From the NCBI RefSeq assembly GCF_003626695.1, contig NZ_RBAH01000001.1:310001-374000 (forward strand): DNA of 64,000 nt, written 5' to 3'. This DNA is from Paenibacillus ginsengarvi. GTDB taxonomy: Bacteria; Bacillota; Bacilli; Paenibacillales; NBRC-103111. Within the stretch, counting starts at the first letter, position 1. Every line of letters begins with the position of its first letter. This document shows, piece by piece, positions 8,335 to 15,812 of the stretch. A program made the position numbers and the translations under genes. The notes beneath the pieces were generated by a model. The model searched no databases and had not been told where the DNA came from. It saw nothing but the letters and a program-made list of their open reading frames with translations.

Positions 8335-9033
8335 TTACATGGAACGAACCATATGCTCGACAATGCGAAACGACCGGTCTGCCGCTTTTACCGTAAATTC
8401 GGCAAAATTGACATGGGCCGAGCCATCCGCTTTGTCGGACATCGAGCGGATGACGACGTACGGCGTTCCGTTCATGGCGCATACTTGCGCTACAGCCGCC
8501 CCTTCCATCTCCGTACAGGCGCCGCCCAGCTCCTCGTGCAGCAGCTTGACAGTATTGCGGTCGGCGATAAACTGATCGCCGGAAAGCACACGGCCCTGCA
8601 CCGTATGACCTTGCTCCAGCTTCTCGCTCGCTTCCGCAGCGAGCGCAATCAGCGACGCATCGGCGGCAAAAACGGACGAGTCGGCATAAGGAATCGTTCC
8701 CCTCGGGAAGCCGAGCGGCGTAACGTCCATATCGTGCTGCTGGCAATCGGTGGAGATGACGATATCCCCGATATCGAGCGAAGGGTCCAGCGCCCCTGCT
8801 ACGCCCGTAAAAATAACGGCGTCAACGCCGAAGCCGTCGATCAAAATTTGCGTGCATACGGCCGCATTTACTTTCCCGACACCGGATTTGCACAGCACGA
8901 CCGGTTTGCCGCAAAAGAGTCCTTCCCGGAAACGAATGCCAGCCCGCTCGGTTACCGTCTCGTTTTCGAGCCGTTCCTCAATCCGCTCCACTTCCTCTAC
9001 CATAGCGCCAATTAACCCTATTTTATTCCACAT
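8335..9033 (-). CDS. mtnN: 5'-methylthioadenosine/S-adenosylhomocysteine nucleosidase
   Basis: Hydrolyses MTA and SAH to adenine and the thioribose moiety, recycling by-products of polyamine synthesis and methylation. 232 residues, normal for the family. Visible motifs are the N-terminal IGLIGAMVEEV, IFTGVAGALDPSLDIGDIV, CTEMEGAAVAQVC with the catalytic Glu, and SDKADGSAHVNF with the catalytic Asp. ATG at 9033 starts MWNKIGLIG. The frame stays open upstream to 9180 only because it runs through two 66-bp repeats, and that extension has no homology to the family. It lies downstream of ccpA on the same strand, separated by a terminator, so it probably has its own promoter or depends on read-through. 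Confidence 0.93.
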   Translation of the reverse strand: MWNKIGLIGAMVEEVERIEERLENETVTERAGIRFREGLFCGKPVVLCKSGVGKVNAAVCTQILIDGFGVDAVIFTGVAGALDPSLDIGDIVISTDCQQHDMDVTPLGFPRGTIPYADSSVFAADASLIALAAEASEKLEQGHTVQGRVLSGDQFIADRNTVKLLHEELGGACTEMEGAAVAQVCAMNGTPYVVIRSMSDKADGSAHVNFAEFTVKAADRSFRIVEHMVRSM

Positions 9034-9041
9034 ACATGATT

Positions 9042-9193
9042 CCCCCAAAAGTGAAGTTTCCCTTCGCAGCTTATTCCGAATACTTTCGGGGGAGCCCCCG
9101 AAAAGAACCCCCAAAAGTGAAGTTTGCCTTCGCAGCCTATTCCGAATACTTTCGGGGGAGCCCTCGAAAAGAACCCTCAAAAGTGAAGTTTAT
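9042..9193. repeat. 66-bp tandem repeat, 2.3 copies, between mtnN and ccpA
   Basis: Copy A is 9042-9107, copy B 9108-9173, and a partial copy C starts at 9174. A and B differ at only a few bases. Each contains the complementary motifs CTTTCGGGGGAGCCC(C/T)CGAAAAG, so each can fold into a hairpin. The unit is 22 codons long without a stop on the minus strand, which explains why the mtnN frame appears to continue through it. Confidence 0.85.
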
Positions 9194-9214
9194 CTCTTTT
9201 TCACACCCAGACGC

Positions 9215-9243
9215 AAAAAAAGAGGCTCATTATACATGAGCCA
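9215..9243 (-). terminator. Terminator overlapping the ccpA stop codon
   Basis: On the minus strand GGCTCATGTATAATGAGCC is followed by TCTTTTTTT. The ccpA stop (9230-9232) lies within the loop region. Confidence 0.85.
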
Positions 9244-10234
9244 CGGACTTGCGATTAATAATTTCATGCGGCAGCAGCACTTTCGACAGCTCCACATTTT
9301 CCTTGTTCATCAGCTTCGTAAGCAAGCGCATCGACACCGCGCCGATATCGTACATCGGCTGGGCAACCGTCGTCAACTGCGGGCGAACCATCGACGCCAT
9401 CCGGATATTGTCCACGCTGATGACCGAGAAATCTTCCGGCACCTTCAGGCCGTTATCCTGGATCGCATGAATCGCACCGATCGCCATCTCATCCGTCGCT
9501 GCGAATATCGCCGTCGGACGATCGGACAGCTCGAGGAAATATTTCATCACGTCATAGCCCGACTCGTAACGGTAATTGCCGATGCGAACCATATCTTCGC
9601 TTACGGAGAGACCGGACTCTTCCAGCGCTTTCTTGTAGCCCTGATAACGCGCATAACCGTTAGCCGGATCGTGCAGCGTACCGCTGATCATGCCGATCTT
9701 CGTGTGGCCTTGTCCGACAAGCAGCTTCACCGCGTCGTACGCCGCCGCTTCATGGTCGATATCGACCGAAGGCATCAGGTGATTCTCATCGGTCGTACCG
9801 CACAGCACGATCGGTACGCTGGACGTCTTGAACGCCTGAATGTGATCCTCCGTCACCGTGCCGCCCATGAACAGCAGCCCGTCCACCTGCTTCTCAAGCA
9901 GCGTGTTGATGACGCGGATCTCCTTTTCCTTCTTTTTGTCGGCGTTGCACAAAATAATATTGTAATGGTACATATTCGCTATATCTTCAATGCCGCGGGC
10001 GACCTCGGAAAAAATCGAGTTGGAAATATCCGGGATGACGACGCCGACGGTAGTAGTCTTTTTGCTGGCCAATCCTCTGGCGACCGCATTGGGCCGATAG
10101 CCGAGACGATCGATCGCTTCGAATACTTTTTTGCGGGTTTGCGGCTTAACGTTCGGGTTATTGTTCACTACGCGAGACACGGTAGCCATCGACACGCCGG
10201 CTTCACGAGCAACATCATAAATCGTTACGGTCAC
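9230..10234 (-). CDS. ccpA: Catabolite control protein A (LacI/GalR family)
   Basis: Global carbon regulator that binds cre sites with HPr-Ser46-P. About 334 residues: an N-terminal LacI helix-turn-helix ([20 protein letters not shown], with hinge helix [19 protein letters not shown]), then the periplasmic-binding-protein-like core. The sequence [33 protein letters not shown] is diagnostic of CcpA rather than other LacI proteins. GTG at 10234 is preferred: GGAG lies 9 nt before it and it gives [11 protein letters not shown], aligning with Bacillus CcpA; an ATG two codons earlier (10240) is only 3 nt from GGAG. Synteny with ytxJ and acsA/acuC supports the call. A cre-like palindrome lies in its promoter. 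Confidence 0.95.
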   Translation of the reverse strand: MTVTIYDVAREAGVSMATVSRVVNNNPNVKPQTRKKVFEAIDRLGYRPNAVARGLASKKTTTVGVVIPDISNSIFSEVARGIEDIANMYHYNIILCNADKKKEKEIRVINTLLEKQVDGLLFMGGTVTEDHIQAFKTSSVPIVLCGTTDENHLMPSVDIDHEAAAYDAVKLLVGQGHTKIGMISGTLHDPANGYARYQGYKKALEESGLSVSEDMVRIGNYRYESGYDVMKYFLELSDRPTAIFAATDEMAIGAIHAIQDNGLKVPEDFSVISVDNIRMASMVRPQLTTVAQPMYDIGAVSMRLLTKLMNKENVELSKVLLPHEIINRKSVAHV

Positions 10235-10267
10235 TATCATCTACTCCAATATTCAGTGTAAAAACGA

Positions 10268-10283
10268 AAGGAAACGTTTTCTA
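10268..10283 (-). promoter_or_regulatory. cre-like palindrome upstream of ccpA
   Basis: The minus strand reads TAGAAAACGTTTCCTT, centred on the self-complementary AAACGTTT. It matches the CG centre and left arm of the cre consensus with about three mismatches. Its position 35 bp from the ccpA start suggests autoregulation; this is inference. Confidence 0.4.
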
Positions 10284-10346
10284 TTCATTTCATCCATCAT
10301 ACGACAAAATCGCCCATTTCGCAATGAAAACAAGGTTACATTTCGA

Positions 10347-10697
10347 TTACAGTGCAGCCGGGCCGAGTTTTTCGCGCAGCGCGGACTCCGTAATTCTCCA
10401 GTGGGAGTCGTGCCACTGGGCCCTCCGGCCTTTCACAAACAACACCTGCGGGGACTCATGCTTCACATTCAGCGTATCGGCGATCAGGTTCGACACCGGC
10501 CGAGACTCGATGACGTGAACAAGGGCGTATTCGATCTCGGGGTTCGGCCCGGATTGCATATACGACTGCCACTGCTCGTAAGCTTCCGCGCTGATTGGAC
10601 AGCTGGTGCTGTGCTTGAACACCAGAACAGGCGTTTCGGCGCTCGCTTCCAGCAAGCTAAGCCACTCATTAACCGAAGTAAGTTCTATTACATCCAT
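10347..10697 (-). CDS. ytxJ: YtxJ-type bacilliredoxin-like protein
   Basis: Small thioredoxin-fold protein (116 residues) of the bacillithiol system family. The single Cys of STSCPIS (about residue 33) occupies the thioredoxin active-site position; the second Cys is replaced, which fits a monothiol de-bacillithiolation role. ESPQVLFVKG carries the cis-Pro loop. Start at 10697 is preceded by GAGGTGA. The position next to ccpA is as in Bacillus (ytxGHJ-ccpA region). It is presumably cytosolic, as no signal peptide is seen. Confidence 0.88.
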   Translation of the reverse strand: MDVIELTSVNEWLSLLEASAETPVLVFKHSTSCPISAEAYEQWQSYMQSGPNPEIEYALVHVIESRPVSNLIADTLNVKHESPQVLFVKGRRAQWHDSHWRITESALREKLGPAAL

Positions 10698-10763
10698 ACG
10701 GATTCACCTCATAGACGATCGGAACCGTTTCTTTTTCTAACGCTTATATTACCAAATACAAGA

Positions 10764-10786
10764 CAAAAAAGCCAACTTGCGTTGGC
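10764..10786 (-). terminator. Terminator after the CxC/CxxC protein gene
   Basis: On the minus strand GCCAACGCAAGTTGGC is followed by TTTTTTG, 37 bp after the stop of the 10823-11242 gene and before ytxJ, so the two genes are separate units. Confidence 0.85.
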
Positions 10787-10822
10787 GAGCGGCAGCGGTT
10801 TCAGCCATAATGGCGCATCCGT

Positions 10823-11242
10823 TCAGGACAGTTTGTATGTAGCCGTCATGTGAGTCGTAATCTGCTTCAATCGGGTACGCACATCTTCCATCCAAACGTC
10901 ATCGTTCAGCGACTGGGCGATGAGCAGCAAATCCAGCAGTTCGTTGATGCGGTCTTCCACTACGGCTTCCACCGAGTTATGCCTGCTTTCTTTGCTCGTT
11001 ACGAGGTAAAACAGATGGGCCAGCTCGGAGATGTCGTTGAACAGGACCGTTCCTTTTTCCGGCTGAGCCCCGAGCGTACGAATATAGCCGGTCAGCTCCG
11101 ACTTAACGGGCGGGAACACTTCCGAACGGTGACATGTTTCGCATGAATAAATAGGAACGTTCGCAATCTCCACTTTGTTTTGAAAAATAACAGTGCGCAA
11201 TCGAATATTCATCGTCGCGCCGCAGTTGCACGATTTTTGCAC
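10823..11242 (-). CDS. Conserved protein with N-terminal Cys-pair (zinc-ribbon-like) motif
   Basis: 139 residues of unknown function. The N-terminus has CNC at 5-7 and CETC near 34-37, a likely zinc ribbon similar in spacing to YgiT-type fingers. The rest is predicted helical (ELLDLLLIAQSLNDDVWMEDVRTRLKQI) without membrane segments. The start is GTG at 11242 with GGAAGGAG 10 nt upstream. It is followed by its own terminator. The finger suggests nucleic-acid or protein binding, but nothing around it fixes a role. Confidence 0.7.
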   Translation of the reverse strand: MQKSCNCGATMNIRLRTVIFQNKVEIANVPIYSCETCHRSEVFPPVKSELTGYIRTLGAQPEKGTVLFNDISELAHLFYLVTSKESRHNSVEAVVEDRINELLDLLLIAQSLNDDVWMEDVRTRLKQITTHMTATYKLS

Positions 11243-11389
11243 TGTAACCTGATCTCCTTCCCGGCCGGGAGCAACCTACCGAATACAGATTTAGATACAC
11301 CCTAATTCGATTTTGATTTGCAAACTCCTTCAATTCGGCGTCTAGTATTTTTTGCTAAAGTCGCCTTATAGACCGGGCGCGGCCGGAAC

Positions 11390-11794
11390 TCAGCCGCTGA
11401 AGCTTCTTTGCACGATCCGCTTCACACCGGGGACGGACACGGCCAGCATGGCCAGCGCCGCTCCGATCGTATCATTGCGCAGATCCAGCACATCTGGGTA
11501 ACGGCCGGGAACGAACATTTGATGGAACTCGTCCGTGACGCCGTACAGCAGACAAAGCAGAACGACCAGCGCTTTGCCCTTCCAGGAGGCGGAGGCGGGA
11601 AGCAGCGCTCCGTACAGTGTGACAGCCAGCACGAAATATAAAATGAAGTGGCCAAAATCGAAGCTGTGCATGGCCGGAATCCATTGCTGAAAAAATGGCA
11701 AAATCGTATCAAGATCGGAGCCTGTCTGATGCGACATATAAAAAATGACGGCCATCCAGATCAAGGCCGGCAAAAAGCGCAGTTTTCGTTTCAT
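11390..11794 (-). CDS. VanZ-like family membrane protein
   Basis: About 134 residues with four membrane helices and the family motif DEFHQMFVPGR..DVLDLRNDTIGA (the VanZ signature of an acidic DE-HQ pair followed by D-ND-GA). VanZ of enterococci gives low-level teicoplanin resistance; the biochemical role of the family is unknown. ATG at 11794 is chosen because AGGGAG lies 6 nt upstream. The longer frame to 11950 runs through the divergent promoter and has no ribosome site. Confidence 0.85.
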   Translation of the reverse strand: MKRKLRFLPALIWMAVIFYMSHQTGSDLDTILPFFQQWIPAMHSFDFGHFILYFVLAVTLYGALLPASASWKGKALVVLLCLLYGVTDEFHQMFVPGRYPDVLDLRNDTIGAALAMLAVSVPGVKRIVQRSFSG

Positions 11795-11894
11795 CCGGGT
11801 CTCCCTGGCTTTGCTAGTCCAAGGCAGTTCCGCTTCCGGTTCAACCTTGGCCATATTCATTATGACGCATCGGTCCAAAATTGCAATGGTTATA

Positions 11895-11903
11895 TGGTAC
11901 AAT
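11895..11903 (+). promoter_or_regulatory. Extended -10 promoter of the DJ-1/PfpI gene
   Basis: TGGTACAAT (11895-11903) lies 21 bp before the ATG at 11925. No clear -35 box. Confidence 0.45.
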
Positions 11904-11924
11904 ACGGACATGGAGGGATCGATA

Positions 11925-12449
11925 ATGAGACTAAACGGCAAACAAATCATCTGCCTCGTAGACGAAGAATTCGAGGATCTGGAGCTCTGGTACCCGATCT
12001 ATCGGGCACGCGAAGAAGGGGCTGCCGTGCTGCTGGCCGGGGCCGACAAAGGAAAGACGTATCACGGCAAATACGGCGTCCCCGCTGTATCCGACATAAG
12101 CTTCGACGACATGCTGGAGTCTGCGTGCGACGGGCTGCTCGTTCCCGGCGGCTGGGCGCCGGACAAGCTGAGACGTTATCCGCAGGTGCTGGAATTCGTT
12201 CAGCAGATGGACCGCTCCGGCAAACCGATCGGTCAAATCTGTCACGCCGGCTGGGTGCTCGTATCGGCTAAAATACTTGCAGGCCGCAAGGTGACGTCGA
12301 CGCCGGGCATTCGGGACGATATGGAAAACGCTGGTGCAACGTGGCTGGACGAGGCCGTAGTCGTGGACGGAAATCTGGTCTCTTCCCGCCGGCCGCCCGA
12401 TCTTCCGCCTTACGCGAAAGCGTTCTGCGATCTTATGGCCGAAGCGTAG
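11925..12449 (+). CDS. DJ-1/PfpI family protein (general stress protein 18 type)
   Basis: 174-residue single-domain member of the DJ-1/PfpI superfamily, which contains deglycases, peptidases and chaperones. The nucleophile elbow is QICHAGW with Cys106 followed by His107; Glu18 in EEFEDLE is the usual partner acid. Length and motif match the PfpI/YraA-type stress proteins. ATG at 11925 has GGAGGG upstream. Single gene, ending at a strong hairpin. Confidence 0.88.
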   Translation: MRLNGKQIICLVDEEFEDLELWYPIYRAREEGAAVLLAGADKGKTYHGKYGVPAVSDISFDDMLESACDGLLVPGGWAPDKLRRYPQVLEFVQQMDRSGKPIGQICHAGWVLVSAKILAGRKVTSTPGIRDDMENAGATWLDEAVVVDGNLVSSRRPPDLPPYAKAFCDLMAEA

Positions 12450-12465
12450 AAGCTTCGCGCAAAAA

Positions 12466-12516
12466 AGGTACGGCCGCCTGCCAGCAAATGGCCTGCGCGC
12501 CGCACCTCATTTTTTT
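12466..12516. terminator. Bidirectional terminator
   Basis: Long GC-rich hairpin with GGTACGGCCGC and GCGCCGCACC arms, flanked by A6 and T7. It serves both the PfpI gene (plus) and the ceramidase-like gene (minus). Confidence 0.8.
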
Positions 12517-12523
12517 CGCAAAT

Positions 12524-13882
12524 TTATTCCTCTTCGCAAAGCCGCTGCTCCAGCCGGACGATTTGTCCGACGATTATATCTTCGATTTCCGGTACGAACG
12601 GTCCCCGCAGGTTGAAAAAGAAATTGCACTCCGCCTCATATCCGCCTTCGCGAATCATGTTACGCGTCGGCACATAACAGTAAACGCCGTTCGTATATCC
12701 CAGCGTCAGCACTGTCTTCTGCTTCAGCAGCCTTTTGAACATCCGCGAATAATCGGTGGATACTTCCCCTTCCATCGCCACGATGCTCGTCGTCTCGTCC
12801 AAATGCCAGAGGCAAATAGTATGCGGCAGACGGTCCAGCACCGTTCCGTCCCGAATCGCCCGCATCGTGCGCAAAGCCGCATTGCGGTAAAACCGATTCG
12901 CGGCGTGTTTCTCCGCCAGCTGTTCGTACAATTCCGCCCCAGTCTGCTCTGTATACAGCAGCGGATCGGCCATAGCGGATCGGAACGAGCAGCGAACCGG
13001 CTCGAACGCGCCATGCTCCAGAACGGCGATGACCTCGCGGGCCAGATCGTCTCCCGCAGCTTCCATCTCGGCAATGGACAAGCTTCGGAACCGGTTGCCC
13101 TCGGCGCTTCTCATCGGCTTAAGCTCTCCTCCGCATCCTTGCAGAAACAAGGCGCTGGCGCCAGGGTAAGCGTTCTCAAGGACGGCCGAAGTCCGCCCGG
13201 CAAAATCGTTGGACAGCAGCAAATTATCCGGTCCCATCGCCGTCGTATGGCATCCGTAGTTGTACAAAATCCCCTTCACAACGCCGGAGCTGTCCGTCAG
13301 CTTCAGCACGAACAGATCTTTATCGATCTCGCCCTCGTAGTACGGGCTCCATTCGACGCCACCGCTGCCGTTCGGCTTCCGCCTGCTGACGGCAAAGTCC
13401 GATTTCGTCCGGCCGACGGACAGTTCTCCCGGCATCAGATGGCTGCGGCAGTAATCAGTCAGACGTACAATCGTTTCGCGTACCGAAACATACAGCGCTT
13501 CGTCAGCGGAATAATCAAGCTCGCTCTCATACTCGGTCCACTTCGTCTGTCCGACACTGTACCCTCCGCGACGCTGCTTGTCGTCAGGGCCAGTCAAAAA
13601 TACGGAATGGTGGGTGTGCGAGAAGTTGATGAGCACTTCATCGTGGCCCAGTCCAAACCTCTCGCGGAGCGTCTCCTTGATCCCGAACGTGAAGCTGCGA
13701 TCCGAACCAAGGGCATCGATCGTCAAAATAAGCAAAGCCTTGTTCGCCTCAAGCATCGCCGCCTTTACATATAAAGGATCATGAACCCCGATGCTCGGGT
13801 GTTCTCTGGCTCCGAACCCGTGCATGAATATCGGCTCGCTCGGCGTAAAGCTTTCGCAGGCGCAGCAAAACTTCATTCCCAT
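12524..13882 (-). CDS. Neutral/alkaline ceramidase N-terminal-domain-like protein
   Basis: 452 residues without signal peptide or membrane segment. The sequence has the landmarks of the neutral/alkaline non-lysosomal ceramidase fold: an early GFGAREHPSIGVHDPLYVKA segment, SHTHHSVFLTGP (zinc-binding His cluster), YNYGCHTTAMGPDNLLLSNDFAGR, LFLQGCGGELKPM, and GYTNGVYCYVPTRNMI. True ceramidases are larger (about 650-700 residues) and secreted; this shorter cytosolic type is common in Paenibacillus and its substrate is unknown. ATG at 13882 (or 13876) follows AAAGGGG. The longer frame to 14125 overlaps the ptsI terminator and is rejected. Confidence 0.75.
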   Translation of the reverse strand: MGMKFCCACESFTPSEPIFMHGFGAREHPSIGVHDPLYVKAAMLEANKALLILTIDALGSDRSFTFGIKETLRERFGLGHDEVLINFSHTHHSVFLTGPDDKQRRGGYSVGQTKWTEYESELDYSADEALYVSVRETIVRLTDYCRSHLMPGELSVGRTKSDFAVSRRKPNGSGGVEWSPYYEGEIDKDLFVLKLTDSSGVVKGILYNYGCHTTAMGPDNLLLSNDFAGRTSAVLENAYPGASALFLQGCGGELKPMRSAEGNRFRSLSIAEMEAAGDDLAREVIAVLEHGAFEPVRCSFRSAMADPLLYTEQTGAELYEQLAEKHAANRFYRNAALRTMRAIRDGTVLDRLPHTICLWHLDETTSIVAMEGEVSTDYSRMFKRLLKQKTVLTLGYTNGVYCYVPTRNMIREGGYEAECNFFFNLRGPFVPEIEDIIVGQIVRLEQRLCEEE

Positions 13883-13990
13883 TCGTCCCCTTTCGCCTAT
13901 TCCGGAATGCGGGAGTTGGCCCGCAAGCCCATCATAACACGAAAGAAAATGAAGCGTAAGTACTTGTATAGAACTTGTATCTAAATATGC

Positions 13991-14026
13991 AAAAAAACAC
14001 GGACCGCCTCTCCGGAGTTCTGTCCG
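13991..14026 (-). terminator. Terminator after ptsI
   Basis: On the minus strand CGGAC...GTCCG with an inner CTCCGGAG palindrome is followed by GTTTTTTT, about 70 bp beyond the ptsI stop. Confidence 0.75.
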
Positions 14027-14093
14027 AACATCCGGTTCGTTCGATCCGTTATCCGCCTGCGTATCTGTGCGGCTCCCGCCTTTAACGCAAACG

Positions 14094-15812
14094 CTAGCCC
14101 GCTTGCCCGGGCCGCCGCCCGTCATGAAGCAGCTCTTTCATTTCCGCGCTCGTCCTGCACTTCAGCAGCTCTTCCATCATCCGCTTGCCGCCTTCCTCCG
14201 TGCTTCCGATCAGCCGCTCCTTCACGTTCAGCAGCGAATGGAACGCCATGCTCAGCTCGCGCACGCCAAGGCCCAGCCAGATCGGCAGCGCATCCGCATC
14301 GCCGGCGAGCTCGCCGCATACGCTTACGGATATGCCGTGACGCTGCGCAGCCTCAACCGTCAGCTTCAGCATCCGCAGCACGGCTGGATGATACGGCTCG
14401 TACAGATGGGATATTTTCTCGTTCATCCGGTCTACCGCCAGCACGTACTGGACGAGATCGTTCGTGCCGATGCTGAAAAACTGCACTTCCTGTGCCAGCA
14501 TGTCGGCTATCGTCGCGGCTGCGGGAACCTCGATCATAATGCCTACGGGAATGAGCTCTTGAAACGGCCGTCCGGCCTCGCGCAGCTCCCGCTTGGCCAG
14601 CTCGAGCACCTCTCGCGCTTTGTGGACCTCTTCTACGGACGAAATCATCGGCAGCAATATTTTGATAGATCCGAACACGCTCGCCCTTAAGATCGCCTTC
14701 AGCTGCGTCTTGAACATATCCCGCCGATCGATCGAAATGCGAATCCCCCGATAACCGAGCACCGGGTTTTCTTCCTCCGGAAGCGATATGTAGTCAAGCT
14801 GCTTGTCGCCGCCGATATCCAGCGTGCGAATAATAAGCGGTTTGCCTTGCAGCAGCTCGCAGGCGGAGCGATACACCTCGAACTGTTCGTCCTCCTTCGG
14901 CCACGTATGGCCGTCCATGTACAGCATCTCGGTGCGGAACAAGCCTACGCCCTTGGCACCGTGCTTCAAAGCCTGCTCCAGCTCCTGAATCGAGGCGATA
15001 TTGGCGGACAGGCTGATCGCAATCCCGTCCTTTGTCACCGCCGGAACGTCGACAAGCGAGTTCAGCCTTTCGCGATTTTGCAGCAGTTGTCTGCGTCGTT
15101 CCTGGTAGTCGGCGTCCACCTCTTCGTCCGGATTGACGTAGACATCTCCCGTCGCCCCGTCCAAAATTACGAGGTCGCCCGTCTGAATGCCGCCCTCGAT
15201 GCCGAATACGAACGGGATGCCCATCGCCCGCGCCATGATGGCCGTATGGGACGTTTTCCCGCCCGATGCGGTAATGATGCCGAGCAGCCTTGAAGGGTCC
15301 AGATGGGCCAACTGAGAGGGCGTCAGTTCCTTGGCGACGATGACGAACGGTTGATCCTCCGGCGGCTTTGCCTCCTCGAACGAGCCGAGCAGATGCTTCA
15401 GCAGCCTCGTCCCGACGTCCTTGATATCGAGCGCTCGCTCCTTCATATACTCATCGTCGAGCAGATCGAACATGCCGACGAACTTATCCACGACTTCCTT
15501 AACGGCAACCTCCGCCGCCTTGTACTGGCGCTGGATGATGCCGGCGACCTCGTTCATGAACACCGGATCTTCCAGAATAGCCAGATGGGCGTCAAAAATG
15601 TTCGATTCCTCGACGCCGAGCACCTCGGCAATTTCCTGCTTGATCTGCTGAAGCTCGCTCTTCGATACGCGCACGCCTTCATGAAGCTTCTCGAATTCAA
15701 ACGCCATATCGCTCACGTCGATCTGATAGTCGCTAATGTCCCACTCAAAGTCGGGCAGGACGAACGCTTTGCCGATGGCGATGCCGACTGCTCCTCCGCC
15801 CCCTTTAACCAT
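14094..15812 (-). CDS. ptsI: Phosphoenolpyruvate--protein phosphotransferase (PTS enzyme I)
   Basis: Transfers phosphate from PEP to HPr at the head of the PTS. About 572 residues. The active-site His lies in ITASGGKTSHTAIMARAMG; the PEP-binding barrel is shown by GVGLFRTEMLYMD, the LIIRTLDIGGDK stretch, and FSIGTNDLVQYVLAVDR. ATG at 15812 is chosen: AGGAGGTGA lies 8 nt upstream, whereas the in-frame GTG at 15824 overlaps that site. The start overlaps the stop of the upstream EIICBA gene by 8 bp, so the two are translationally coupled. The usual partner gene ptsH is absent here. Confidence 0.95.
   Translation of the reverse strand: MVKGGGGAVGIAIGKAFVLPDFEWDISDYQIDVSDMAFEFEKLHEGVRVSKSELQQIKQEIAEVLGVEESNIFDAHLAILEDPVFMNEVAGIIQRQYKAAEVAVKEVVDKFVGMFDLLDDEYMKERALDIKDVGTRLLKHLLGSFEEAKPPEDQPFVIVAKELTPSQLAHLDPSRLLGIITASGGKTSHTAIMARAMGIPFVFGIEGGIQTGDLVILDGATGDVYVNPDEEVDADYQERRRQLLQNRERLNSLVDVPAVTKDGIAISLSANIASIQELEQALKHGAKGVGLFRTEMLYMDGHTWPKEDEQFEVYRSACELLQGKPLIIRTLDIGGDKQLDYISLPEEENPVLGYRGIRISIDRRDMFKTQLKAILRASVFGSIKILLPMISSVEEVHKAREVLELAKRELREAGRPFQELIPVGIMIEVPAAATIADMLAQEVQFFSIGTNDLVQYVLAVDRMNEKISHLYEPYHPAVLRMLKLTVEAAQRHGISVSVCGELAGDADALPIWLGLGVRELSMAFHSLLNVKERLIGSTEEGGKRMMEELLKCRTSAEMKELLHDGRRPGQAG

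Noticed and set aside
9042..9193. Repeats as a CRISPR array
   Set aside because: Units are 66-bp direct tandem copies with no unique spacers between them and no cas genes in the window.
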